In this document: one piece after another, positions 45,536 to 64,000 of the stretch
How the letters are laid out: each line of letters begins with the position of its first letter
How positions within the stretch are numbered: position 1 is the first letter of the stretch
Source of the DNA: Numida meleagris
Taxonomy: Eukaryota > Chordata > Aves > Galliformes > Numididae
Direction of reading: 5' to 3'
Assembly (NCBI RefSeq): GCF_002078875.1
Contig: NC_034421.1
Location: 14,424,781-14,488,780, forward strand
DNA: 64,000 nucleotides
Notes under the pieces: generated by a model
The model's input: only the letters and a program-made list of their open reading frames with translations
Told to the model about the DNA's origin: nothing
Databases searched by the model: none
Program-made: the position numbers and the translations under genes

Positions 45536-47099
45536 TGGGCACAGGGACACCATGGAGCCCCTTGGCTTCCCAGCACCCACAGAGAAGACACAGAATGAGA
45601 CAGTTGATACTTATTAGACTCGTGTTATTAAAAATAATAATAAAATAATAATAATAAAAAACAAACGTACATATATATGTTACACTGTGTTCCATAGCAT
45701 TTGCTGGCTTTTCTTTGTACACGTTCGACATGGGTGCCCCAGGTGGTACCTATATTGCACATCTCAGCAGTCTCAAAAGCCCAGCAGAGCCCCCCAAACC
45801 CGCATACTTGTCCCCAAAAAGATCCTGCCAGCCTCCTGGGCCTGGTGACATGCTGTAGTTACAAAGCAAGTGGGAACAGGTGACAAAAAACGCATGCAGA
45901 CACATGGGAGTTACACACACATCTCGGAGCACCCCTAGCAGCTCTGCTGGGCCCCCAGATGTGGGGTCTCTGTCTGCAGCTGGAGCCCAGCTCTGCTTAA
46001 TGCAATGGCAGCGGTGTGGCGGTGCAGGGCCCCAGCAGGATGCACGTGAGACCCTGCTGGGATCACTGGTCCTGGTGGCAGAACCAAGGGGAAGGTAAAT
46101 CCCAAACAGCAGCTGCCAGCACCAAAGTCCTCCCAGAGCTCCAGGAGCCGACTTCAGGTGAAGAGGAGACAGGTGCCAAAGGGAAACCTGGAGCCTCCTG
46201 CCCCGCAGTACGTGCGGAGTGGATTTTGGGAAGCGTGGGATCTTCACACCTCTGCCCGAGGCTGCGTGTGCTTGGAGGCTGCATGCTCCTTCTGCAGTCC
46301 TGTCCCGGGCAGTATTCATGCTCTGCTGCTCTACCACAGCTGTGGCTGAGGAGGAGAGGGCCCAGCAGATCCCAGTGCACCCCGGGGCAATGCTGAGCCC
46401 ATCCAGAGCAGTGTGGGTGACCCCAACAGGAGTCCCTCCATGCAGAGCTGAGGGTGCCTCTGCCCAGTTCCAAGATGACAACAGCAGAGTGGCCAGCCAG
46501 GGGTTGCTGGGTGCAGGCAGCAGCGGGAGGAAGAGGAGGGCTGGGTGCCTGTGTAGTTCAAGGGACATCTTGTGGCAGAGGCTGATGGCCTGTGATAACC
46601 AGAACATGCAGCACTAGGGATGGGAGAGTCCCTCTGACTCATCCAGAGCGGGGAAGGAAGCTCTGAGCTGGAAGCATAGCGCAGGAGCAACTCATCCAAA
46701 ACCACGTGGTCCCAACTCACCCTTTGCCTCTCTGCTACCCCAGTTCTGCCCGTGCCCTGCAAGAGCAACGTGGCATCCACAGAGCCAGAGGGACAGCACT
46801 GCTGGCCCCGAGCATCTCTGAAAAGCAACCATCAGTATCTTCAGCATCTTCTCCAAGTGCGTAGATCCTCACTCCTCAAACTCCCCTGACCTGATCCCCC
46901 AGGGATCTCCCATCTCTTCTGCCACAGGCTGCACATTGCCCCTTGGACGGGGTGGCCGCTCACCGTGTGATGGGCTCAGAAGGCCGAAGCATCCTCCTAA
47001 TACACTGGGAGACTGCAGCGTAGGCTGCAACACCTCGCTGAGCCTCGCAGCCTTCCTAAACAGGCAAGGTTTGTAGGGAAAGGAATATCTATTGTCAGA
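45536..47099. other. Sequence downstream of the probable netrin 3'UTR
   Basis: Contains an ATA/AAT-rich low-complexity stretch (about 45626-45665) followed by TATATATGTTACACTG. The long open frame on the minus strand around 45750-46607 has no domain and no splice support. An alternative long netrin 3'UTR could reach here; this is unproven. Confidence 0.4.
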
Positions 47100-47121
47100 T
47101 CAGCTATTATTTCCACTCATG

Positions 47122-47127
47122 TTTATT
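47122..47127 (-). terminator. Candidate distal poly(A) signal (AATAAA)
   Basis: Canonical AATAAA on the minus strand, about 980 nt past the netrin stop codon and inside an AT-richer patch (about 47080-47220). It is the first perfect signal I noticed downstream of the stop on the coding strand. Use is not shown by sequence alone. Confidence 0.35.
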
Positions 47128-47917
47128 ATGCCAAGACCACTATAACCTCAACATGGGAAGAAACTGATGTCTGTTTGAACTGGAGAGTAATACAGTATGA
47201 AGAAGAAATAAAAGACTCTGGAGGTTGGTCAGCGAAAGCTCTTCTCTCTTCCTGCCACCTCTGCCTCTGCACCTCTGGCACGGCCAAGGTCACAGCAGTG
47301 TGCAGAGCTGGCACGAGAGGAGAATACGGGGACTGCAGCTCTTTCCTGTTGGGTCACCTGGACCACGCACCGGGACAGGCAGCCCCCTGCTCCCAGCTGA
47401 GCACAGCTCTGTGGGGTGGTGGCCAACAACCCTGGCTGTCCCCAGGGTTTCCATGGGTCCTGCCCCTGGGCGGCAGCACCAGTCCATGTAAAGCTGAGGT
47501 CCTGCAGAATCAGGTCTGGAGAAAGGTCACTTGGTTTCCCCATAGGAGCTCCTGGGGCTGGTCCTGCAGTGCTGGATGGTCTCCACCCAGCCAGTCCGTG
47601 TGTGCACCAGGATGGAAGAAACTGACCTCCTGTTTCTGCTGCACGAGAAAAGGGGCACGGAGAGCTGACAGCAACGCATGTACAGCATGTGAGGGGGAAG
47701 CAGGCCCCTAGCACACAGCAGGGAGAGCCGTGAGCTCGGGCAGCAGCACTGGGAAGAAGAAGGTTTTGTTCAAGGGGAAAGAGAGACTAGGACAGCAGGG
47801 TGAGGAACAGCACGCCCGGAGCAAGAAACCAGCCCCTCAAGCTCCTTCAGGCAGCAGGCACCAGCAGGACCCCCTCTGCTTTGCTCCTCACTAAAGGTTT
47901 GTCATTGCCGTGTTATT

Positions 47918-47923
47918 TTTAAT
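47918..47923 (-). terminator. Candidate proximal poly(A) signal (ATTAAA)
   Basis: ATTAAA on the minus strand, 182 nt past the stop codon, in an A/T-rich context. A TG-rich tract lies upstream on the same strand, on the stop-codon side. ATTAAA is the commonest variant of the vertebrate signal. It is a candidate only, because hexamers occur by chance. Confidence 0.3.
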
Positions 47924-47943
47924 ACACACTGACAGAAGGAGAC

Positions 47944-47985
47944 CCACACACACACACACCCACGCGTGCACACGCACACACAAAG
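47944..47985 (+). repeat. CA microsatellite
   Basis: Imperfect CA dinucleotide tract, CACACACACACAC then ACGCGTGCACACGCACACAC, just beyond the proximal poly(A) candidate of netrin. It is part of the 3'UTR if the distal site is used. Confidence 0.85.
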
Positions 47986-48104
47986 GGGAACCATGGCCAA
48001 AATATACACTATAGACAGAAGAGTCCATTCACACTATATATATGTACAGAGTCTCTGGGCACGGTCTGGCTGTGCAGCCGGGACTGACGCGGGGCACGAG
48101 GCCC

Positions 48105-58536
<10,432 letters not shown>

Positions 58537-59259
58537 CTGCAAAGGAACAGAGTGTCAGCAGGGGCAGGGGCAGCTCGGCATCACTGCACACCAAGGGTCG
58601 GGGTCAGACATGGTGCTCTGCGTGCCAGGCAGTACAGTCCCCATCACGCGGCCATGCCCTCTCCATCCACACAAAAGTGCTGGCATGGCTTTTACCCCGT
58701 GGAGTCCGAAAAGCTGGGGCTGGTGGTCTACTGGGATTCTGCTGCACCAGCACTGCCTGAGCACACGAACTGGGCACCAGGAGGGGTGAACCCCCCGCTC
58801 AGGTGCACAGCATGGACCCCACCGAGCGGCTCCAGGTGCAGGGCCAGGAAGCAGGAGAACACGGCTGGACGTGGCGGTGCTGCTGAAATGCCAGAGCCCA
58901 CCAGCCAGGCCGTGGGTCAGCATGAATCCCAGCAGTGCCGCAGAGGTGGGGAGCAATGTGGGCAGCGCTCGGGGCAGCCGGTCCCAGTGTGCCATCCAGA
59001 TGTGCAGCATCTGCCACCCCAGGGGGCCAGGGCTGGAGGTTGGTGAGGAGGAGAATGGGCACGTGTGGGCATGGAGCATGGGACTGCTCGGTCTAAGGCA
59101 GAGGGGTGCACTAGGGCAGGAAGGGTCCAGCAGTGTCAGCCAGGCAGTGCCAGATAGAAACCTGCAACCTGCTGCCCCACAGGGTGCCAGCCTCAGCGCC
59201 AGCAGCACAGCCCCCACGCTGCTCTTAGTTATGGCTCTGCTCTGCATGCACACACTCAG

Positions 59260-59640
59260 AAGCCCACAGTGACACATGCATGCACAAATGTGCAGAAGTA
59301 TGTGTACATTCTCACATACACGTGCGCACATACATGCACAAATGAGTGAGCATGTACTTGCACATGTCACAAGCATGTGCACAAGCATGCATGTTCACAT
59401 AGACATGGTTTAGTGGGGTTATATTGGTGGTAGGTGGATGGTTGGACTGGATAATCTTGTAGGTCTTTTCCAACCAAGCTAATTCTATGATTCTGTGATT
59501 CTATGATCTGCACACTGGTACACGTGCTCACACAAACACGTACATATATGCACACATACACACAGAGATGCTTGCACATGCCCACACACACGTGCACACT
59601 GATGCAAATGCACACACTATTTCTTTCATAAGCCACAGGA
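59260..59640 (+). repeat. CA/TG-rich alternating purine-pyrimidine tract split by CR1
   Basis: Both sides of the CR1 fragment at 59404-59508 are imperfect ACACATGCATGCACA- and CACACGTACATATATGCAC-type sequence. The alternating purine-pyrimidine pattern is prone to Z-DNA. The simplest reading is a single tract into which CR1 inserted. Confidence 0.75.
59404..59508 (+). mobile_element. CR1 LINE, short 3' fragment
   Basis: About 105 bp of CR1 3' end. It begins TGGTTTAGTGGGG, continues GGTGGTAGGTGGATGGTTGG, then ACTGGATAATCTTGTAGGTC and CTTTTCCAACC, and ends in ATTCTATGATTCTGTGATTC. It is better preserved than the copy at 53.4 kb and resembles the young CR1 subfamilies common in galliform genomes (recalled, not searched). 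It interrupts a CA/TG-rich tract. Confidence 0.92.
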
Positions 59641-60298
59641 ACTGAGAAGACCCCCCCGCCCGATTCCACGTGTGCAAGATAAAAAGGAAAAGCAGTGCCA
59701 ATTCCTGTTTAACACTCTCGCAAAAAGATAATGGGAACAAGATTTCCTTTGGCAAAACACAGCGCCCACCCCCCCAGCCCCCTCCCTGCACTGGTAAATT
59801 GAGGCTGGGTGAGAGTTTTTCCAGGCGTACTGTGAAATTCATTAACATGTCAGCCCAGATTTAACTGCTGGGCCTGCTTGTCGTTTGTGTGAAGTTTCCC
59901 CCGCTCACCCCCCCCCTCCTGGGAGCACGCTGGGAGCCTTGGCCCACGCAGATCAAACAGTCCTGGCATCGCGTGGGGAGAGTGGCAGCACACCCCGAAC
60001 CCAGAGCCCCTTAGAGCAGCGCAGCCTGCTTCCAGCCCCGGCTCAGCCCCATGCACCCCACCCTCAGTTCCCCCACATCATGAGATTAATGTAGAAATCC
60101 CAGGTCAGGCACAACACCAACACTCCATGGGGTAGTGGGTGCCTCCTGGGGTCCTGTGCCTTCCAAGCTCACTTTTTTCTTGGTGCTGGTGGGGCAAACT
60201 CTCACACTTGGCAGGACAGTGGGACACGGTGCCTGAAGGAAGAGCAGCGAACTTTGCTGGGTGGTGAGGATGCAGCTGCATGGTGGGTATGGTGTTGG

Positions 60299-60405
60299 AA
60301 GAGTGGGAATGGTGCCAGCATGGTGGGAATGGTACTGGCATGGTGGTGCCGGCATGGTGGGGATGGTGTTGGTATAGTGGGGGTGGTGCTGGTGTGATGG
60401 GGTTG
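60299..60405 (+). repeat. Degenerate GGTGG/TGGCATGG tandem repeat
   Basis: About five degenerate copies of an 18-20-bp unit near CATGGTGGGAATGGTGCTGG. Low complexity; no other meaning seen. Confidence 0.7.
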
Positions 60406-60585
60406 TTACCCCAATTGTTACCCACTCAGGAGTTAGGAATTTCAGAAAGCAAGCACCTGATTCTGCGCAGAATTAAACAAAGACCTTCACGTGGGTCCCG
60501 ACTCAGAGTGCTTGTCGACTTGGTGCACCAGGCACAGACCAGCTCCCAGTTCCTGACTGGGATAACAATGATGCCGTGGGCATGG

Positions 60586-60680
60586 AGGGGATGCAGTGCA
60601 GCAGGGATGCAGTGCAGCAGGGATGTGGTGCAGCAGGGATGCGGTGCAGCAGGGATGTGGTGCAGCAGGGATGCAGCTGC
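60586..60680 (+). repeat. Tandem repeat, 16-bp unit
   Basis: Five to six copies of GGATGCAGTGCAGCAG, with alternating GGATGTGG and GGATGCGG variants. The array lies in the 5' netrin intron. Confidence 0.88.
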
Positions 60681-61254
60681 TCTGCCAAGCTCTGTGCAGA
60701 GCCAGCACCAGAGCACAGGCTGCTGCTCTGTCCCCAGGCTGAGGACAAGCTGGCCAGGGCTGCTTGTGCTGCTGAGCAGAGGGACCTGCAAGGAAGTAAT
60801 TCTGGGGGCAAAAGGACCCTGTTTTTGCCTTGATCCACTCAGCAGGAGAAATCCTGGGCCTCTGTGAGCTCCTGCATCCTCTGGGAAGCAGAGGGGACAT
60901 GGGGGCAGTGGAGAAGGAAGGTCAGGTAAATGATTCACCACGGCCATCACAGGTCCCTCTCTGCCCCAGTTTAATTGGTGATGGAGTAACTGGCCCGGCC
61001 TTTCTGTGGCATTGAGGCAGGGCCAGGGGCTGGCCTGCTGCCCTGCTGCTGTGTGGCATGTCCATATCAGCCCCAGGGCCACCCGTGCATGGCCACAGCA
61101 GTGTCCCAGGGTGATGCTGGACATCGCGGGGACCTCAGTGCGAGGACCTGGCCAGGCTTGGCCACACTGGGACGGGGACAGGGTCACAGTGTGGCACATG
61201 AGCGGCTCTGCACTCCAGGGCACGCAGTGCTAATCGGAGCGGACGGTCCCCCTC

Positions 61255-61515
61255 GCACTGCACTAAATGCTTGTGCTGTTCTCAGAGCCGACTCGGTTGC
61301 AAGCTCTGTCTGTCTCCTGTTAATCACTAATTAAAGGCTTGAATGCTCCCTGCTGTTTGGGGTATTAATAAGAGTTTAATTGCACAGTTTGGGGCTAATT
61401 ACGTGGTGCTTTGCTTCTGCCCTTGTACAGTATGCCCAATTAAACAATCATATGATCAATTAAACAATCACAAGATCTAATAATTTGCAATAATAGACTA
61501 ATTAAACATCAACAC
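61255..61515. promoter_or_regulatory. Strong AT-rich island with phased direct repeat, candidate enhancer
   Basis: Very AT-rich unique sequence in GC-rich DNA, upstream of the EGF-2 exon. Homeodomain cores are dense (CACTAATTAAAGG, GTATTAATAAG, GGGCTAATTACGTGG, GACTAATTAAACATC). A perfect 14-bp direct repeat, CAATTAAACAATCA, sits at 61437-61450 and 61457-61470, exactly 20 bp apart, flanking CATATGATC. The repeat joins an ATTA core to an ACAAT SOX-like core. No transposon or coding signal. Confidence 0.5.
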
Positions 61516-63640
61516 CTTGAAACGGGGCCGCCTTCTGTCCCCCTTTTGATGGCTTTGAACCCCTTCCCGGACCCCAGCTACCCCAATTCCTCCTCCCCAC
61601 CACCTCCCCGTGCAGCAGAGCCAGCAGCGAGGTGATGGCAGGAGGGGTGCAGGGCTGGGGACCCCCTGGGGGACACGGGGCGGGCAGCACCGTGCATGGG
61701 GAGCACACGTGCGGCAGATGCCGGTGCCAGCAGGACGTGAGGGGGTTCGCCGCCCCCACTTGCTCCCTGGGAGTGATTAGTTAACGGAGCTGGCTCAGCG
61801 AAACCCTAGACCGGCTGCCGCTGCCAACCCGCAGCGGATTCGAGCTACGCCCCTGCTTTGGCTGGAGGGGAGCCCAGCCGGGAGGCGAGGCGGGACGGGA
61901 TGGCTGCACCTCAGCCCCGGAGGGGAGCGGGGCAGGAGAGCCCCTGCTCCCATTGCCAACATGTGGGCTGCTCCCCGCCTCTGCGGGATGGCGATGGGGA
62001 CAGGGATGGGGTGGCACAGCGGGGACAGCACTGCCACACAGCAGCCAGGCCGCCAGGAAGCAGGAGGAGAGGCAGCACCCCAGGGTCTGTGAGCCCACAG
62101 TGAGGATGGCATGAGGCTGAGCTGCCGGCAGCCCATCCCAGGAGCAGGGCTTGGGGCTTCCAGCTGAGCACTAATGCCCTCTGCTTGCCCCGGCTCACCG
62201 AGTACCCCACAGCCGCTGGGGAGGAGGATGCTGGCGGGGGGAGGGCGTCCGCTGCCCTGCTCACCGCCTCCCAGAGCCACCTCCCGCCTGGCACCAGTGT
62301 ACAGGAGGCCAGGTCAGGTCACTGGGTTTAAAAAGGGGATTTCTGAAGGAATTCTGCATCAGGAGCGCTGAGACAAAAACAAGAAAACATGCACAGGAAG
62401 GGGACAGAGGGAACGAGTGAAGGAGAGGGGGGCCTGCAAATCCCATCAGCACACCAGGCACTGGCATCCCAGATTGATGCCCTCAGCTCCTGGCTGCTCC
62501 TCCGCCCGGTGTGGGGGCAGCTGGGTCCCACAGGGAGCGCACAGAGCCTGGATCAAGGTGAGCCCCGAGCACTATCCTTGTGCTCCACGGGGCAGGTTCT
62601 GCTCTCGGAGCAGGGTCTCCCCTTTGTGCCGCGGGCAGAAAGGCACTCCAGCCGCGGCGGTGACAATGGGAACAAGAGCTCCAGCATGACCAGCGAGTGG
62701 ATCAATTACTTCCAGTGGCTGCTTTGCACTAATCCGCTCCCCCCTGCTTCGGGGACAGCCTCCCGACTGGGGCACCGGGCTCTGGGTGGCAGCTCCGTGG
62801 GAGCAGCGCCGGGGACAGAGGGCAGGGCAGGTCTGTCAGAACAGCACTAATGCGTGCCCCAGGGGGCTCAGGGGGCTCGTGACCCTGCTCCTGCCTGCAC
62901 CTCTGTGGGGATTTCCCTTCCCTGAGCCTATCCCAGAGGTTGGGAGGGCCCGGCTGTGCCCGGGGGATAATGGCACCGCTCTGCAGCCAGCCCGGTGGGC
63001 ACGGGGCCATGCACCCTGCAGCATTGAGCTGGCCTCGCCCTCGTGCCAAGCTGGCAGCGTGGCAAAAGCCGCTACTGTCAGCCCGGCTGCGATCCCCCCA
63101 AACCCGCTCTGTGAACGATACGTGCTCCCGCAACCACGCAGTGTGGCACTGTCTCTGCTCCCTACAAACCAGCCACGATGCACGCATCTCTGCCTTTGGT
63201 GACTGTTCTCACCTCTGCACTCCTTAGCACCGGTGAGAAGCGGAAATTCTGGTGACATCTGAAAAGCAGAACCCATGGGAACCCCGCGTGCTCCCCTAAA
63301 AACAGAGGCCATCTGCCCAGACCCCCAGCCTCCTCCAAACACCATGGGCCAGCTCAACTGCTGCACAAACCCCCAGGAAAGCGGGGATGGATTTACCAGC
63401 TTTGTTCTTTTCCCCAGCCTTAGATGCGCACTCGGCCGTCCCAGTATTCTGCTGTGGGGCAGGACTTCCCCTCAGCCCCAGTCCAGAGCAGCTCCCATGG
63501 CTGGGTGAGCCCACAGCCCCACACAGGGCAGCTATGGGCAGCTCCAGGGAGCACAGGGCAGAAACTGCACCAGCCCCTCGACTCTGTCCCAAGCTGCTCA
63601 CATGGGGATGCAAAACATTCCGGGGCACTTGGACCACCTT

Positions 63641-63665
63641 CCTCCTCCTCCTCCTCCTCCTCCTC
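63641..63665 (+). repeat. CTC trinucleotide repeat
   Basis: About eight CTC units in a row. Simple repeat in the netrin 5' intron, with no further context. Confidence 0.92.
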
Positions 63666-64000
63666 GGCCACGAGGCAGCGCGGGACTGGGGCGTGGGATG
63701 GAGTCGGAAACCCCACAGCCTGGGCTGAGCAAAGGGAACTTCCCGGGCGGCCTCTCCTTTTAATTGGTGCTAATTGCTGCGTCTGTTCGTGCTGGCTGGG
63801 GAGATGTCATTGTTGAAAGGCACAGAGGGGAAGGCTCGGGGAGCTAATCCAGCTTTCAGCCGCTAAGCCCTTCGGAGGCGTGTGATGGAGGAGCTCTTTC
63901 AGGTCCCTTCAGAGAGGGCACAAAGCCCGAGAGGGAAAAGGGAGAAAGAAGGGGATCGAATCAACAGGAAAAACCACTTTCACACGCAGCTTGGCTAAGG

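Larger units (their letters stand above)
47100..48104 (-). other. Probable 3'UTR of the netrin gene
   Basis: Non-coding sequence just downstream of the stop codon. Two poly(A)-signal candidates are visible on the minus strand: ATTAAA at 47923-47918 (UTR of about 180-200 nt) and AATAAA at 47127-47122 (UTR of about 1 kb). It includes a CA/TG repeat at about 47944-47985. I cannot tell which site is used, or whether the AT-rich block near 45.6-45.7 kb is also transcribed. The extent is therefore inferred from position and signals only. Confidence 0.4.
58537..64000 (-). other. 5' intron of the netrin gene, running off the window
   Basis: The EGF-2 exon has a proper acceptor, so the next upstream exon (laminin-N domain plus first EGF module in other netrins) must lie beyond 64000. 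I looked for laminin-N or EGF-like translations on the minus strand here and found none. The segment holds a CR1 copy in a CA/TG-rich tract (59260-59640), two short tandem arrays (60299-60405 and 60586-60680), an AT-rich island (61255-61510) and a CTC repeat (63641-63665). Confidence 0.75.

Noticed and set aside
45252..45731. Gly/His/Pro/Trp repeat protein
   Set aside because: By-product of the 11-bp minisatellite.
45750..46607. 285-codon minus-strand frame downstream of netrin
   Set aside because: Lies beyond the netrin stop, no homology recognised, no splice or promoter context; more likely intergenic or UTR.

Overview
The window looks like nuclear DNA from a bird, most likely a galliform or a close relative. 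Two 3'-end fragments of CR1 LINEs (about 53432-53690 and 59404-59508) carry the avian GATTCTATGATTCTATGATT-type tail. The only gene I can prove encodes a vertebrate netrin with typical GT-AG introns. There are two assembly gaps, 1053-1256 and 16868-17217. There are no operons, bacterial signals, CRISPR arrays or RNA genes that I can support.

Gene content. Five coding exons of one minus-strand netrin gene lie between 48105 and 58536. They encode the second and third laminin-type EGF modules, a Ser/Thr/Pro-rich linker and the complete C-terminal NTR domain with its stop codon, about 265 residues in all. The 5' half (signal peptide, laminin N-terminal domain, first EGF module) must lie beyond 64000. 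The NTR sequence differs clearly from the vertebrate netrin-1 sequence I remember. I therefore assign it to the chicken netrin-2 / NTN3 type, with netrin-1 as the alternative.

Layout. 1-45 kb holds no exon I can support. It is GC-rich, mostly unique DNA with AT-rich islands rich in homeodomain (TAAT/ATTA), GATA, forkhead or posterior-HOX-like motifs (about 5.7, 11.0, 11.7-12.1, 17.3-17.8, 27.5, 29.1, 29.7-30.0, 31.0, 32.2-32.6, 38.6, 41.8-42.7 and 43.1 kb). I read these as candidate conserved non-coding elements, so the region may be a regulatory landscape flanking the netrin gene. Scattered through it are a CpG island (22.5-22.8 kb), a short interstitial telomeric array (10.56 kb), a G-quadruplex motif (38.45 kb), minisatellites (32.9-33.3, 43.5, 45.3-45.5 kb) and homopurine or homopyrimidine tracts. 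45.5-48.1 kb probably includes the netrin 3'UTR. 48.1-58.5 kb is the exon-intron part of netrin. 58.5-64 kb is an upstream netrin intron with a CR1 copy inside a CA/TG-rich tract, two short tandem arrays and an AT-rich island with a 20-bp-phased direct repeat.

How it works together. The exons build the part of a secreted guidance cue that follows the receptor-binding laminin-N region, plus a basic matrix-binding tail. The AT-rich islands are plausible enhancers, but conservation and chromatin data are needed to say so. I found no previously undescribed biological system that the sequence proves. The best leads are the paralogue question, an odd extra cysteine in the NTR domain, and the motif architecture of the non-coding islands.
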